This document shows positions 35,895 through 45,039 of a DNA stretch of 45,039 bases, in pieces (positions within the stretch are counted from its first letter, which is position 1; each line of letters starts with the position of its first letter). The position numbers were made by a program, and so were the translations under genes. Under the pieces are notes generated by a model that saw only the letters and a list, made by a program, of their open reading frames with translations, ran no database searches and was not told the DNA's origin. Source of the DNA: Syntrophaceae bacterium UBA5619 (lineage in GTDB: Bacteria > Desulfobacterota > Syntrophia > Syntrophales > UBA5619); NCBI GenBank assembly GCA_002424545.1, contig DIKL01000040.1:1-45039 (forward strand), read 5' to 3'.

Positions 35895-36995
35895 GTGATT
35901 TCAATAATAAGAAGAACTGCTCTGATCGTGATGGCGCTTTTATTGATCTCCGGCGGGTTTGCCGGTTGTGGAGATAAAGAACCGAAGGCCGAGCCCGCCA
36001 AACCGGTCATGGCGCCGAGCCCGACTGAAATCGAAGCGGCAACGGCGGTTCCTCCGGCAGACGTGAAGGAGGAAGCCGCGGTTATAAAAAAGAACGATGC
36101 CGCGGGCGTGGCCGTGGAGGTGGATGGGGTCAAAATGAGCAAGGCGCAGCTTGATGCTGAGGTGAACAAAAGGATGGAGATGTTCAAAGAAGAAATTTCT
36201 CCCGAAAAACGCGAACAGGGCAGGGCGGAAATCCGCAAGAGCCTGGTCGATGATTTCGTACTGCGGACCCTTTTGTCCAAAGAGGTGAAGGCCAAGAAAA
36301 TAAACGCAACCGAAAAAGAGGTTGCGGGGATCATGGAAGGGATGAAATCCCAGCTTCCCCCGGGAATGACGCTGGATGACATCATGAAGAAGAACAAAAT
36401 CGACGTTGCCAAGATCAAGGATGAGATCGGATTGAACATCAAAATCAACAAGCTTGTCGAGCAGGAGTTGGGAGGAAAGGTCAAAGTTCCGGAAAAAGAG
36501 ATCAGCGAATTTTATGAGAAGAACCGTGAACAGTTCAAGAAACCGGAAACCGTTCATGCGCGGCATATCTTGGTATCCAAGGGTCCGGAGGACAAGGAAA
36601 AAGCCTTGGCGGACAAGAAGGCAAAGGCGGAAGATTTGCGGAAGAAACTTGAGGCGGGCGCAGACTTTGCCGATTTGGCCGCAAAAAATTCCGATTGCCC
36701 GAGCAAGCAGTCCGGAGGCGATCTGGGAACCTTCACCCGCGGTCAGATGGTCAAATCGTTCGAGGATGCTGCCTTCTCCCAGGAAAAGAATACCATCGGT
36801 CCGGTCGTGGAAACGGACTTCGGTTTTCATATCATTCAGGTCCTCGATCGTCAGGCGGCGGAGGTCCAGACTCTGGACGCGGATGTGAAAAAAAAGATCG
36901 GTAACTATCTTGAAAGCCAAAAAAGGCAAGCGGCTTTCGACGGAATCGTGAAGAGGCTGAAGGCGGTCGCGAATATCGTGGTATACGGAAAATAG
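35895..36995 (+). CDS. Parvulin-type peptidyl-prolyl isomerase lipoprotein (SurA/PrsA-like)
   Basis: A 366-residue lipoprotein foldase for the cell envelope. The signal peptide ends with lipobox GFAGC (Cys at 25), then a linker rich in Pro, Ala and Glu up to about residue 75. A SurA_N-like helical domain follows, and the rotamase domain lies near 215-315: VHARHILVSKGPEDKEKA, FADLAAKNSDCPSKQSGGDL, TFTRGQMVKSFEDAAFS and TDFGFHIIQVLDR. The start is GTG 35895 with GGGAGG about 7 bases upstream. It has its own promoter. It probably helps folding of outer-membrane or periplasmic proteins. Confidence 0.9.
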   Translation: MISIIRRTALIVMALLLISGGFAGCGDKEPKAEPAKPVMAPSPTEIEAATAVPPADVKEEAAVIKKNDAAGVAVEVDGVKMSKAQLDAEVNKRMEMFKEEISPEKREQGRAEIRKSLVDDFVLRTLLSKEVKAKKINATEKEVAGIMEGMKSQLPPGMTLDDIMKKNKIDVAKIKDEIGLNIKINKLVEQELGGKVKVPEKEISEFYEKNREQFKKPETVHARHILVSKGPEDKEKALADKKAKAEDLRKKLEAGADFADLAAKNSDCPSKQSGGDLGTFTRGQMVKSFEDAAFSQEKNTIGPVVETDFGFHIIQVLDRQAAEVQTLDADVKKKIGNYLESQKRQAAFDGIVKRLKAVANIVVYGK

Positions 36996-37196
36996 ATGGA
37001 GAGCAGATGCGGCGCCGCAGCGCGGGCAGGGTTCACGACAGTCTCCCGTATATCCGATCGGCATATCGTACGGAAATCAAAGTCCTATTCCACTCGGAAG
37101 GGGGGCATTCCGAATTGAGTCGTGATCAAGACGGCAAGGAATGCGATTCTTCCCAGACGGAGCGATCGATAACGGCCACGCTCTTTTGAGGCAATC

Positions 37197-38678
37197 TTGC
37201 CCGCTATGCTGAATCAGGTCCGACAGACGATCGAGAGCCACTCGATGCTGAAGCGAGGGGATCACCTCGTCGTGGCCGTCTCCGGTGGTCCCGATTCGGT
37301 GGCTCTTCTCCATATCCTCGCGCGTCTGCGAAACGAATATCAACTACATCTGACGACGGCTCACCTTCATCACGGTCTCCGAACGGGAGAAGCGGATCGG
37401 GACGAGGCGTTTGTCCGTCGTCTCAGCGCCGAAATGGGGATCGCCTGTGTTTGTCGAAGGGCGGATGTCCGTGCCCTTCAACGGAAGAGCGGGCGTTCGC
37501 TGGAGGAGACAGGCCGGGAGGAACGGTACCGGTTTCTTCAAGCGGCGGCCGAACGATGCGGAGCCATGAAAATTGCCGTCGGACATCATCGCGACGATCA
37601 GGCGGAAACCGTCCTTCTCCACCTGTTGCGGGGCAGCGGAATGGGGGGCCTGCGGGGAATCCTGCCGGTGCGGGACGGACGGATCATCCGTCCGCTGTTG
37701 AATGTGGGTCGAACGGAGATTCTCGAATTCCTCCGGAACGAGGGAATTCCATATATGACGGACAGCTCCAACGAAAGCATCATGTTTCTCCGCAATCGAA
37801 TCCGCAATGAGCTGATTCCCGAGTTGACGTCGCGCTACAATCCCCGATTGATCGAGGCGCTCTGTCGGATGGCGGATCTCTTCCGTCGGGAAGATCACTA
37901 TCTCCGGGAGGTCGTCCGGCAGACCATCGGCGGCTGGGCGGCAGGCGGGGACTTCGGCAATGTCGCCATTCCCCTTGCGGAATTTCGCGCCCTGCATGAG
38001 GCCATTCAGGGACGGATCATGAAATGCCTGCTGGAGAGCGCCGCACCGTCGCAAAACGGCATCGGTTGCCGCAATATCGAATCGGTTCTGATTTTGGCCA
38101 GGCGGGATGATTGTCAATATCTATCTTTGGATCTTCCCTTCGGGATCGTCGTCGAACGCGAGCGGGGGATTCTTCGAATTCGAAAAAGGGGGGAGAGGCG
38201 GGTTGGAAGAAAAAGGATCGAGAGAGCAACGACGTCCCGTTATGAATACAAGGTGGAAATCCCCACGACGGTTTATCTGGACGAAATCGGTCTGATGGTT
38301 CGTCTGGAATGGAGCGCCAAGCCCACGCTGAACGAGATGCTGCGTCGGCCGGAAATCGGCTTCATGGATTATGACCGTTTGGTCCTTCCCCTCGTCCTGA
38401 GAAATATGCGACCGGGCGACCGGATCAACCCTCTCGGATTGGGCGGAACAAAGAAATTGAATGAGTACTTCATCGATCGCAAGATTGCTGCGACCCGCCG
38501 ACGCGAAATCCCGTTGCTGGTCGATGCCGAGTCGATCGTCTGGATTGGCGGCGAAAGGATCAGCGAACGGGTCCGGATAACCGAAAAAACGAGACGTGTA
38601 TTGAAGGCCGGGATCTCTTCGGGGACATATTGCGGAAGCCCGATGGGATCGGAACGTGTCCCTGGAAGTCAGAAATAA
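37197..38678 (+). CDS. tilS: tRNA(Ile)-lysidine synthetase
   Basis: TilS adds lysine to C34 of tRNA-Ile(CAU) so that it reads AUA. The PP-loop motif VVAVSGGPDSVALLHILARL lies near residue 27, HLHHGLRTGEADRDEAFVR follows, and the nucleotide region continues with KIAVGHHRDDQAETVLLHLL. The C-terminal substrate-binding domain ends GTKKLNEYFIDRKIAATRRR. 493 residues is normal. Two starts compete: TTG 37197 with GAGG about 6 bases upstream, or ATG 37206 with poor spacing; I prefer TTG. The preceding 200 bases hold no supportable gene. It is 107 bases before ftsH, a common tilS-ftsH order. Confidence 0.94.
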   Translation: MPAMLNQVRQTIESHSMLKRGDHLVVAVSGGPDSVALLHILARLRNEYQLHLTTAHLHHGLRTGEADRDEAFVRRLSAEMGIACVCRRADVRALQRKSGRSLEETGREERYRFLQAAAERCGAMKIAVGHHRDDQAETVLLHLLRGSGMGGLRGILPVRDGRIIRPLLNVGRTEILEFLRNEGIPYMTDSSNESIMFLRNRIRNELIPELTSRYNPRLIEALCRMADLFRREDHYLREVVRQTIGGWAAGGDFGNVAIPLAEFRALHEAIQGRIMKCLLESAAPSQNGIGCRNIESVLILARRDDCQYLSLDLPFGIVVERERGILRIRKRGERRVGRKRIERATTSRYEYKVEIPTTVYLDEIGLMVRLEWSAKPTLNEMLRRPEIGFMDYDRLVLPLVLRNMRPGDRINPLGLGGTKKLNEYFIDRKIAATRRREIPLLVDAESIVWIGGERISERVRITEKTRRVLKAGISSGTYCGSPMGSERVPGSQK

Positions 38679-38785
38679 TTTGAAATAAACGATTCGATAT
38701 TATAAGAGAAAATGCGTAAGCACGGATGCGGATCGTAAGAGATGGATCTTTTGCTTCACCGCTTTGGATTAAAGGAGAAACGCTA

Positions 38786-40615
38786 TTGAACCCGCTGCAG
38801 AAGAATATAGCATTGTGGCTTGTGATCAGCCTGGTATTCGTAATGATCTACCATCTTTTCAATCAGCCGAAGAGCGCCCAGACGGAGATCATCTATAGTG
38901 ATTTTTTAAGCAATGTGGACAAGGGCCAGGTGGCGGAAGTGACCATCCAAGGGGAAAACATTTCCGGCCGGCTGACCAGCGGAACGTTCTTCAAGACCTA
39001 CGCCCCCAAAGACGCGGGCGCAATTGCCCTGCTCAAGGAAAAGGGGGTTCGGATCTCCGCAAAGCCGGCGGATGATTCTCCCTGGTACATGACCCTTCTG
39101 GTTTCCTGGCTGCCGATGCTTCTGCTCATCGGCGTCTGGATCTTCTTCATGCGGCAGATGCAGGGCGGCGGAGGCAAGGCGATGGCCTTTGGAAAGAGCC
39201 GCGCCCGTCTCGTAACCGACAAATCGAAAAAGGTGACGTTCGCCGATGTGGCCGGCGTCGAAGAAGCCAAGGCGGAACTCCAGGAGGTCATTGACTTCCT
39301 GCGAGATCCAAAAAAATATACACGATTGGGCGGGAGGATACCCAAAGGGCTTCTTCTGGTCGGACAGCCCGGCACCGGGAAGACGCTGCTCGCGCGGGCG
39401 ATTGCCGGGGAGGCGGATGTCCCTTTTCTGAGCATCAGCGGGTCCGATTTTGTCGAGATGTTTGTCGGTGTCGGGGCATCCCGCGTTCGAGATCTGTTTA
39501 CGCAGGGAAAGAAAAATGCCCCCTGCATCATTTTCATCGATGAGATCGATGCGGTCGGGAGGCATCGGGGCGCCGGTTTGGGAGGAGGTCATGACGAGAG
39601 AGAGCAGACCCTCAACCAGCTGCTGGTGGAAATGGACGGTTTTGAATCGAATGAAGGGGTCATCCTCGTTTCGGCCACCAACCGGCCGGACGTTCTCGAT
39701 CCGGCCTTGCTCCGCCCCGGACGCTTCGACCGCCAGGTCGTTGTACCGTTGCCCGATGTCAGGGGTCGTGAAAAAATTCTGGAGGTTCATGCACGGAAGA
39801 CTCCCCTTGCGGCGGACGTCGACTTCGCCATTATCGCTCGCGGAACACCCGGTTTTTCGGGAGCCGATATCGAAAACCTTGTCAACGAATCGGTGTTGTA
39901 TGCCGCCAGATTTGACAAGGAGAAGGTGACAATGAGCGATTTCGAGTACGCGAAGGACAAGGTGATGATGGGCACCGAACGAAAGAGCATGGTCATCAGC
40001 GATACGGAGAAGAGAAATACGGCCTATCACGAAACGGGTCATGCGCTCGTCGCAAGAATGCTGCCGGGCACCGATCCGATCCACAAGGTGACCATCATTC
40101 CCCGGGGCCGAGCGCTGGGGCTCACGCAACAGTTGCCGGTCGACGAAAAGCACTCCTATCCACGGGAGTACCTTCTCAACAACATCGTGATCCTTCTGGG
40201 CGGGCGAGCGGCGGAGGAATTGATCCTGAAGGACTTCACGACCGGCGCCGGGAACGATATCGAACGGGCCACCGCCCTGGCCCGCAAGATGGTTTGTGAG
40301 TGGGGCATGAGCGATGAGATGGGTCCGTTGAGCTACGGGAAAAAGGAAGAGCAGATTTTTCTCGGAAGAGAATTCGCCACCCACAAGGATTACAGCGAGG
40401 AGACCGCCAAGAAAATCGATGCCGAGGTGTCCCGCATCGTCATGTCGGGATATGAGAACGCCAAGAAAATCCTGTCGGATCATATGGATCTCTTGAACCG
40501 CATCGCCTTGGAGCTGTTGGAAAAAGAGGTCTTAAACGGCGCGGAACTGGATGAGATGATCGGAATCGCTCCGTCCAAGGAAGTCGCGGTTCCACAGCCC
40601 GAAGCGATCGGCTGA
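38786..40615 (+). CDS. ftsH: ATP-dependent zinc metalloprotease FtsH
   Basis: A membrane-anchored hexameric AAA+ protease for membrane and short-lived cytosolic proteins. The 609 residues have an N-terminal helix ([18 protein letters not shown]), a short periplasmic part, a second helix ([19 protein letters not shown]), Walker [20 protein letters not shown], Walker [17 protein letters not shown], the second-region [20 protein letters not shown] and the zinc site [12 protein letters not shown] (HExxH). TTG 38786 has AAAGGAG 8 bases upstream, whereas the ATG at 38726 does not. A weak promoter (TTGAAA at 38680, TATAAG at 38701) may serve it. folP follows at about 60 bases. Confidence 0.96.
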   Translation: MNPLQKNIALWLVISLVFVMIYHLFNQPKSAQTEIIYSDFLSNVDKGQVAEVTIQGENISGRLTSGTFFKTYAPKDAGAIALLKEKGVRISAKPADDSPWYMTLLVSWLPMLLLIGVWIFFMRQMQGGGGKAMAFGKSRARLVTDKSKKVTFADVAGVEEAKAELQEVIDFLRDPKKYTRLGGRIPKGLLLVGQPGTGKTLLARAIAGEADVPFLSISGSDFVEMFVGVGASRVRDLFTQGKKNAPCIIFIDEIDAVGRHRGAGLGGGHDEREQTLNQLLVEMDGFESNEGVILVSATNRPDVLDPALLRPGRFDRQVVVPLPDVRGREKILEVHARKTPLAADVDFAIIARGTPGFSGADIENLVNESVLYAARFDKEKVTMSDFEYAKDKVMMGTERKSMVISDTEKRNTAYHETGHALVARMLPGTDPIHKVTIIPRGRALGLTQQLPVDEKHSYPREYLLNNIVILLGGRAAEELILKDFTTGAGNDIERATALARKMVCEWGMSDEMGPLSYGKKEEQIFLGREFATHKDYSEETAKKIDAEVSRIVMSGYENAKKILSDHMDLLNRIALELLEKEVLNGAELDEMIGIAPSKEVAVPQPEAIG

Positions 40616-40678
40616 GACGGCGCGGGGCTGCCCAAATTACATGGATACAAATCTTTTGTCAGGCAATCCGATTTGGCT

Positions 40679-41887
40679 ATGGATGAACTTCGAATCCGAT
40701 ATCTGCATGTAACCTCCGAGGCAGAGGCCTTGAATGCACTGAAAGGGGTTCACGTGGACCCCTACGGCATTCAAGCGATGCTCCCCAAGATGTTCCATCT
40801 GAACATCATTTTGGAGGGTATGGAGTGTCGCGTCGCCAACATCATCAAGCAGGAGATGCTTTCTTTGGGGGGAGATGCGGCTGTTGCACGGGGAACCGTC
40901 GGGTGCAGCGTCGCGCGTACGGATATCATTCTGATGGGGACGTACAGGCAGTTGCAGAAGTATGCCGATAAAATCTCGATCCAGCCCTTCGGGCTCAGTT
41001 TGATCGCCGATAAAATCAGAGGGATACTGAAGAGCGTTTTTGCGGAAACCTTCCGGCTTCGGACATCCAGGAGGGAAATCACCCTCGGAGAACGTACGTT
41101 GATCATGGGGATCCTCAACGTGACCCCGGATTCCTTTTCAGACGGCGGCCGGTTCGCTTCTGCGGATCAGGCCGTGGAGGAGGGAGTCCGCATGGCGGGG
41201 GAGGGGGCGGACCTCATCGACATCGGAGGAGAATCCACCCGTCCCGGATCGGATCCCGTTTCCTTGGAGGAGGAGTTGCGCCGTGTGATCCCGGTCATTC
41301 GATCCCTTGCGGCGCGAACCAATCTTCCGCTTTCGATCGATACAACGAAGGCGGACGTTGCGCGGAAAGCCCTGGCGGAGGGAGCGGAAATGGTCAACGA
41401 CATCAGCGGCATGAATTTCGATGACCGGATGGCGGATGTCGTCGCCGACGCCCACGCGGCCGTAGTGCTCATGCACATGAGGGGGATGCCGAAATCGATG
41501 CAAGAAGGGGATCTTGCTTACGGTTCCCTGTCGGGCGAGATTATCGAATATTTGGCAAGAAGAATCGAACATGCCGAAAATCACGGGATCAATTCGACAC
41601 AGATCATGATCGATCCGGGCCTCGGTTTCGGCAAAACGGCCGTCGACAATATGCGTCTCATTAAATACCTCATGGAATTCAAGTGTATCGGAAAACCAAT
41701 CGTGGTCGGTCCATCCCGTAAGGGCTTTGTCGGCCGAATCACGGGGGGTGCTCCGGTGGATCGAATGGAGGGTACGGCGGCGGTGGTCACGGCGGCGATC
41801 CTTCACGGCGCACAGATCGTACGGGTCCATGACATCGCAGCGATGAAGAAGGTTGCGGCCATGGCGGATGCCATCGTGAGGGCGTGA
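40679..41887 (+). CDS. folP: Dihydropteroate synthase with N-terminal extension
   Basis: FolP joins p-aminobenzoate to the pterin pyrophosphate made by FolK. The catalytic (beta/alpha)8 part begins near residue 138: LIMGILNVTPDSFSDGGRF, then DIGGESTRPGSDPVSLEEEL, PLSIDTTKADVARKALAEGA, VNDISGMNF, VLMHMRGMPKSM, DPGLGFGKT and VGPSRKGFVGRITGG. The preceding 130 residues (LRIRYLHVTSEAEALNALKG to the RREITLG joint) are an extra domain seen in longer FolP proteins but absent from the short E. coli form. The start is uncertain: TTG 40673 or ATG 40679, with only a weak AGG. It lies between ftsH and tsaE, as in E. coli for ftsH. Confidence 0.93.
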   Translation: MDELRIRYLHVTSEAEALNALKGVHVDPYGIQAMLPKMFHLNIILEGMECRVANIIKQEMLSLGGDAAVARGTVGCSVARTDIILMGTYRQLQKYADKISIQPFGLSLIADKIRGILKSVFAETFRLRTSRREITLGERTLIMGILNVTPDSFSDGGRFASADQAVEEGVRMAGEGADLIDIGGESTRPGSDPVSLEEELRRVIPVIRSLAARTNLPLSIDTTKADVARKALAEGAEMVNDISGMNFDDRMADVVADAHAAVVLMHMRGMPKSMQEGDLAYGSLSGEIIEYLARRIEHAENHGINSTQIMIDPGLGFGKTAVDNMRLIKYLMEFKCIGKPIVVGPSRKGFVGRITGGAPVDRMEGTAAVVTAAILHGAQIVRVHDIAAMKKVAAMADAIVRA

Positions 41888-41888
41888 G

Positions 41889-42383
41889 ATGCTCCCCGAC
41901 CGGCGTTCGAAGATGGATTTATTATCGAAAAGTCCCGAGGAAACTTTCCGAATCGGGAAAATTCTGGCGGAAAACCTCACGGCGGGGGATGTCGTCGCGC
42001 TGACCGGCGAGTTGGGTGCCGGCAAGACCTGCCTGACCCAGGGAATTGCGAGCGGGCTGGGTGTTCCGGAAAATTATGTCGTCACATCGCCGACCTTTAC
42101 GCTGATCAACGAGTATCCGGGGAGTAAGGCAATCCTTTATCATATTGATGTTTATCGTCTGTCGGGATACCGCGACCTTGCTGAAATGGGATGTGAAGAA
42201 TATCTGTACGGGCGTGGCGTTGCGGTGGTCGAATGGGCTGAAAAGGTGTTGGATGCCCTTCCGGACGATGCCCTGTTCGTCGTTATAACATATCTTGACG
42301 AGAACAGAAGAAGGATAGAGATTTCCGGTTGCCGGGACCGAATCGGCATCTGCGGGCGGGCGTTCAAGCGAGGAGGATTATAA
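41889..42383 (+). CDS. tsaE: tRNA threonylcarbamoyladenosine biosynthesis ATPase TsaE
   Basis: TsaE is the P-loop ATPase that supports TsaBD in making t6A37 of ANN-decoding tRNAs. The 164 residues include [20 protein letters not shown] (Walker A) near residue 40, [13 protein letters not shown], and [12 protein letters not shown] with [14 protein letters not shown] lies about 7 bases before ATG 41889; an alternative start at 41913 ([10 protein letters not shown]) lacks one. It starts one base after the folP stop, and lysC follows by 2 bases, so all three are in one unit. Confidence 0.93.
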   Translation: MLPDRRSKMDLLSKSPEETFRIGKILAENLTAGDVVALTGELGAGKTCLTQGIASGLGVPENYVVTSPTFTLINEYPGSKAILYHIDVYRLSGYRDLAEMGCEEYLYGRGVAVVEWAEKVLDALPDDALFVVITYLDENRRRIEISGCRDRIGICGRAFKRGGL

Positions 42384-42385
42384 AA

Positions 42386-43606
42386 ATGGCTTTGGTGGTT
42401 CAGAAATACGGCGGAACATCGGTCGGGGATCTCGAGAGGATCGCGAATGTGGCGAAGAGGGTGATCCGGACGAAGGTAGCGGGAAATGATGTGGTCGTCG
42501 TACTTTCGGCCATGTCGGGAGAGACGGATCGGTTGATCCGTCTGGCGCTACAGGCGGCGGGGGAACCGAATCCCCGGGAGTACGATTCCCTGATATCGAC
42601 TGGCGAGCAGGTGACGGTAACTTTGTTGGCGATCATGCTGAACGGAATGGGATTCCCCGCGAAATCCTTTCTCGGATTTCAGGTTCGGGTATTAACGGAC
42701 CAGGCTTTCAACAAAGCCCGCATCATGAGTATCGATACGGAGAGAATCCGCGATGGATTGAATAAGGGGATGATTGCGGTGGTAGCCGGTTTTCAGGGCG
42801 TTGATGCGGAAAACAACATCACCACCCTCGGCCGGGGTGGCTCGGACACCAGCGCCGTCGCTTTGGCGGCGGCGCTGAAGGCCGATGTTTGCGATATCTA
42901 TACCGATGTGGATGGTGTTTACACCACCGATCCGAACATCTGCAGCAACGCCCGGAGGCTGGATCGCATTACCTATGACGAGATGCTGGAAATGGCCAGG
43001 GCCGGCGCCAAGGTGCTTCAGCCCCGTTCCGTGGAGCTTGCCAAGAAATTCAACGTACCGGTATATGTCAAATCCTCATTCAGCGATGAAGGGGGAACCT
43101 TGGTGACCAGAGAGGAGAAGGATATGGAGAAGGAAGTGGTGGCCGGTGTAACCTATGATCGTGATCAGGCGAAAATCACGATCGTTCATGTCCCGGACCG
43201 TCCGGGCGTTGCGGCACGCCTGTTTACGCCCCTTTCGGAACACAATATCATCGTCGACATGATTATCCAGAATGCAAGCGTTCAGGGACATACGGACCTC
43301 ACCTTTACGGTTTCCCGGAAGGATCTTCGGGAAGCGACGCGAATCATCGCCGATGTCGTGAAGGAGGTTGGCGCGGAGAAATTGGAGATCGACGACAACG
43401 TGGCGAAAGTATCCATCATCGGCGTCGGGATGATCAGCCACTCCGGGGTGGCGGCGCGGATGTTCGACACGCTTGCGCGAGAAGGGATCAATATCATGAT
43501 GATCAGCACCTCAGAGATCAAGGTCTCCTGCGTGGTGGAGGCGAAGTACACCGAACTGGCCGTTACGGTTCTGCACGACGCATTCCGTTCGGATAAGGAA
43601 TCCTGA
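42386..43606 (+). CDS. lysC: Aspartate kinase
   Basis: Aspartate kinase phosphorylates aspartate, the first step of the lysine, threonine, methionine and diaminopimelate pathways; DapA, DapB and LysA lie 17 kb away. The 406 residues include [51 protein letters not shown], a linker, and tandem ACT domains ([20 protein letters not shown] and [19 protein letters not shown]) that suggest allosteric feedback. AGGAGG lies 7-10 bases before ATG 42386. Length and domains match the alpha subunit of alpha/beta-type aspartokinases, and an internal start is seen at 43124. Confidence 0.96.
   Translation: MALVVQKYGGTSVGDLERIANVAKRVIRTKVAGNDVVVVLSAMSGETDRLIRLALQAAGEPNPREYDSLISTGEQVTVTLLAIMLNGMGFPAKSFLGFQVRVLTDQAFNKARIMSIDTERIRDGLNKGMIAVVAGFQGVDAENNITTLGRGGSDTSAVALAAALKADVCDIYTDVDGVYTTDPNICSNARRLDRITYDEMLEMARAGAKVLQPRSVELAKKFNVPVYVKSSFSDEGGTLVTREEKDMEKEVVAGVTYDRDQAKITIVHVPDRPGVAARLFTPLSEHNIIVDMIIQNASVQGHTDLTFTVSRKDLREATRIIADVVKEVGAEKLEIDDNVAKVSIIGVGMISHSGVAARMFDTLAREGINIMMISTSEIKVSCVVEAKYTELAVTVLHDAFRSDKES
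43124..43606 (+). CDS. Possible aspartokinase beta subunit from an internal in-frame start
   Basis: Within lysC an in-frame ATG at 43124 (residue 247) is preceded by AGAGGAG with 6 bases spacing, an excellent Shine-Dalgarno. It would give a 160-residue protein starting [20 protein letters not shown] that holds just the two ACT domains. In Bacillus aspartokinase II and Corynebacterium and Thermus enzymes the beta subunit starts at nearly the same place and forms an alpha2-beta2 enzyme. This is the same DNA as the end of lysC, not a separate gene, and translation from it is predicted. Confidence 0.6.
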   Translation: MEKEVVAGVTYDRDQAKITIVHVPDRPGVAARLFTPLSEHNIIVDMIIQNASVQGHTDLTFTVSRKDLREATRIIADVVKEVGAEKLEIDDNVAKVSIIGVGMISHSGVAARMFDTLAREGINIMMISTSEIKVSCVVEAKYTELAVTVLHDAFRSDKES

Positions 43607-44173
43607 ATGTTGGTCTCCGATGCGCAGCGATTGGGTGCCCTCGCGGTTTTGATGGCATCTCTGGCCGTTTACGCGATATCCCTGCTCCATGACCGTCAGC
43701 CGTTCCGGGGGACGCCCATTCCCTGGGGAAACCAGGGGCCCGGGTTGATGGCGATCGAGATTTCAGGGGATCCGGCGAAAAACGGGATCTATTTTCTGCC
43801 GAAGGATGCGACCATGGATGCGATAGCGGACATTGCTGAATTTCAGGGAATCGATGATCGGGTGATGATCCAAGCCGCCCGGCTTTCCGATGGGTCCGTA
43901 ATGTCGTTCTCTCCGCGGGGGGAGATTCGAATCGAACAGATGTCCGCTTCAAAAAAACTGGCTCTGGGTTTGCCGATCGACCTTAATCTCGCCTCCGAGC
44001 CGGATCTTGCCCTGGTGCCCGGCATCGGAGAAAAGACGGCAGACCAGATCGTGCAGTTGCGCAATCAAAGAGGCGGATTTCAGGGTCTTTCGGATCTTAC
44101 AGCGGTAACGGGAATCAAAGGGAAAAGACTTGAGGCTCTGAAGGATTATCTGACGGTAAACACGAAGCCTTAA
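43607..44173 (+). CDS. Membrane-anchored helix-hairpin-helix protein, ComEA-like
   Basis: The 188-residue protein has one N-terminal membrane segment (LGALAVLMASLAVYAISLLH), an extracytoplasmic middle domain (GPGLMAIEISGDPAKNGIYF, then a small beta-rich part) and a C-terminal HhH pair near residues 130-185: INLNLASEPDLALVPGIGEK-like, with VPGIGEKTADQIVQLRNQRG and VTGIKGKRLEALKDYL. HhH pairs bind DNA; ComEA is the DNA receptor in natural transformation, and the same fold occurs in general DNA-binding proteins. It follows the lysC stop directly with no gap. The role in competence is not shown by any neighbour here. Confidence 0.8.
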   Translation: MLVSDAQRLGALAVLMASLAVYAISLLHDRQPFRGTPIPWGNQGPGLMAIEISGDPAKNGIYFLPKDATMDAIADIAEFQGIDDRVMIQAARLSDGSVMSFSPRGEIRIEQMSASKKLALGLPIDLNLASEPDLALVPGIGEKTADQIVQLRNQRGGFQGLSDLTAVTGIKGKRLEALKDYLTVNTKP

Positions 44174-44179
44174 TCGATT

Positions 44180-44782
44180 TCAGCGGGAGGGTTTCCCCTT
44201 GCTGTATCCGTCGAAAAAATTCAGGACTCGTTTCACATAGGTCTGCGTTTCCGGATAGGGAGGGATGCGGTTGTTGTACCGAATAACTGAATTTTCACCC
44301 GCATTGTAGGCGGCCAGCACAAGGGGAAGGTTGCCGTCGAAAAGATTCATCAGGTACCGGATATACCGGACGCCGCCGTCGATATTGTTTTCAGGATGAA
44401 AGGAATCCCTGACTTGAAGCGTGGCCGCTGTCGACGGCATCAGTTGCATCAGCCCCGTTGCGCCGACGGGTGAGACGGCCCGATGATTGAAATTTGATTC
44501 CGCTTTGATAACGGCCTTGACCAACGCGGGGTCGACACGGTATTTTTCCGCAGCACGGGAAATCAGATGGTCGTAAGGGGAAATATCCCCTTGCAACTGA
44601 ATGATGACGCGCTTCTCCTTGATCATCAGTACGTAGGGAATCCCAGGATCCGTAGGGACATTGGTCAGGTGGATGACTCCCTCCGCGTCGGTGTATTTGT
44701 AGATGTCCGCCCGGCACGGCGTGGTCATCAGAAAAAAAATGATCAGCGCAGTATGGATAGAAAGTTTGGTCCCACGCGTCAT
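44180..44782 (-). CDS. Lytic transglycosylase (SLT family) with DUF4124 N-terminus
   Basis: A periplasmic peptidoglycan hydrolase of about 200 residues. The signal peptide (SIHTALIIFFLMTTPCRA) is followed by a DUF4124-like segment (DIYKYTDAEGVIHLTNVP) and a Slt domain near residues 85-185: KYRVDPALVKAVIKAESNF (catalytic Glu in KAESNF), GLMQLMPSTAATL, DGGVRYIRYLMNLF and LAAYNAGENSVI. The start is ATG 44782, with AAGGAA about 10 bases upstream and a good signal sequence; the longer frame at 44857 lacks both. It converges with the ComEA-like gene, 6 bases between the stops. Confidence 0.92.
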   Translation of the reverse strand: MTRGTKLSIHTALIIFFLMTTPCRADIYKYTDAEGVIHLTNVPTDPGIPYVLMIKEKRVIIQLQGDISPYDHLISRAAEKYRVDPALVKAVIKAESNFNHRAVSPVGATGLMQLMPSTAATLQVRDSFHPENNIDGGVRYIRYLMNLFDGNLPLVLAAYNAGENSVIRYNNRIPPYPETQTYVKRVLNFFDGYSKGKPSR

Positions 44783-44880
44783 TTCGTGTCTATTCCTTCC
44801 GGCGATCGTTTCTTTAAGCATCGCCAAATATATACTTGAACCATCCCTTGGATTCAAGTTTTTTTACGGGTGCATTGTCC

Positions 44881-44910
44881 TTGACACGGGTGCACGTTTG
44901 GTGGTAGGAA
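44881..44910 (+). promoter_or_regulatory. Promoter of tRNA-Pro
   Basis: TTGACA (44881-44886) is followed after 18 bases by TAGGAA (44905-44910), 24 bases before the tRNA acceptor stem. The -35 is perfect and the -10 weak (4 of 6). It is the only likely promoter in the gap between the diverging lytic transglycosylase gene and the tRNA. Confidence 0.6.
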
Positions 44911-44934
44911 ACCAAACACGGAACGAATTTATGT

Positions 44935-45011
44935 CGGGGCGTGGCGCAGTCTGGTAGCGTATCGGAATGGGGTTCTGAGGGCCGGTGGTTCAAATCCACT
45001 CGCCCCGACCA
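44935..45011 (+). tRNA. tRNA-Pro (anticodon GGG)
   Basis: Acceptor stem CGGGGCG pairs with CGCCCCG (45001-45007), then A and encoded CCA. The anticodon stem TCGGA/TCTGA closes the loop ATGGGGT, placing GGG at 44969-44971. T-loop GGTTCAAATCC is normal. It reads CCC and CCU. Confidence 0.95.
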
Positions 45012-45039
45012 TTTCTGATGTCATCATTTTTCTTGCATT

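Noticed and set aside
36996..37196. A 60-codon frame between the parvulin gene and tilS
   Set aside because: No Shine-Dalgarno, no motif and ordinary composition; a chance open frame.

Overview
The window looks like chromosomal DNA of a GC-rich anaerobic proteobacterium of the former Deltaproteobacteria (Desulfobacterota), most like the Syntrophus/Smithella group. This rests on gene order (xerC-hslV-hslU-argB-argD, argG-argH-lipoprotein-lysA-dapA-dapB, tilS-ftsH-folP-tsaE-lysC) and on protein style, not on a marker gene, so genus is not certain. Nearly every CDS has a good Shine-Dalgarno, and TTG starts are frequent (glpK, miaB, csp, ftsH and others).

Region 1 (1-9.3 kb, nearly all minus strand) is accessory. 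It starts with two AT-rich genes for exported proteins (one cut by the window edge), then an HNH protein, a truncated IS1634-type transposase and a 54-codon remnant of a type I methylase gene (hsdM). Next comes a tightly packed minus-strand run that reads, in transcription order: Zn-ribbon-like protein, TM2 membrane protein, SNF2 helicase, SWIM zinc-finger protein with an AT-hook tail, a homologue of the cyanobacterial fluorescence recovery protein (FRP), and a 333-residue protein of unknown function. This run is the best candidate for an undescribed system.

Region 2 (9.6-13.6 kb) holds a universal stress protein gene on the plus strand facing a minus-strand run: dCMP deaminase, gamma-carbonic anhydrase, glycerol kinase, monoacylglycerol-lipase-like hydrolase.

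Region 3 (13.9-29.1 kb, plus strand) is core metabolism: miaB, a bifunctional nuclease, xerC, hslVU, argB, argD, then (after a hairpin and a new sigma-70 promoter) argG, argH, an LptM-like lipoprotein, lysA, dapA, dapB, folK, a small Cys-motif membrane protein, pgsA and two tRNA genes (Gly-GCC, Cys-GCA) closed by a terminator. argF is absent from the arginine run.

Region 4 (29.2-44.2 kb, plus strand) holds pepA, two oligopeptide ABC ATPases without permeases, a stand-alone cold-shock gene between two terminators, miaA coupled to a glycosyltransferase-like gene, a parvulin lipoprotein with its own promoter, tilS, ftsH, folP, tsaE, lysC (with an apparent internal start for a regulatory beta subunit) and a ComEA-like gene. 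A convergent lytic transglycosylase gene and a tRNA-Pro(GGG) with its promoter end the window. Four tRNA-anticodon-loop modification genes (miaA, miaB, tilS, tsaE) lie here. No CRISPR array, rRNA or prophage was seen.
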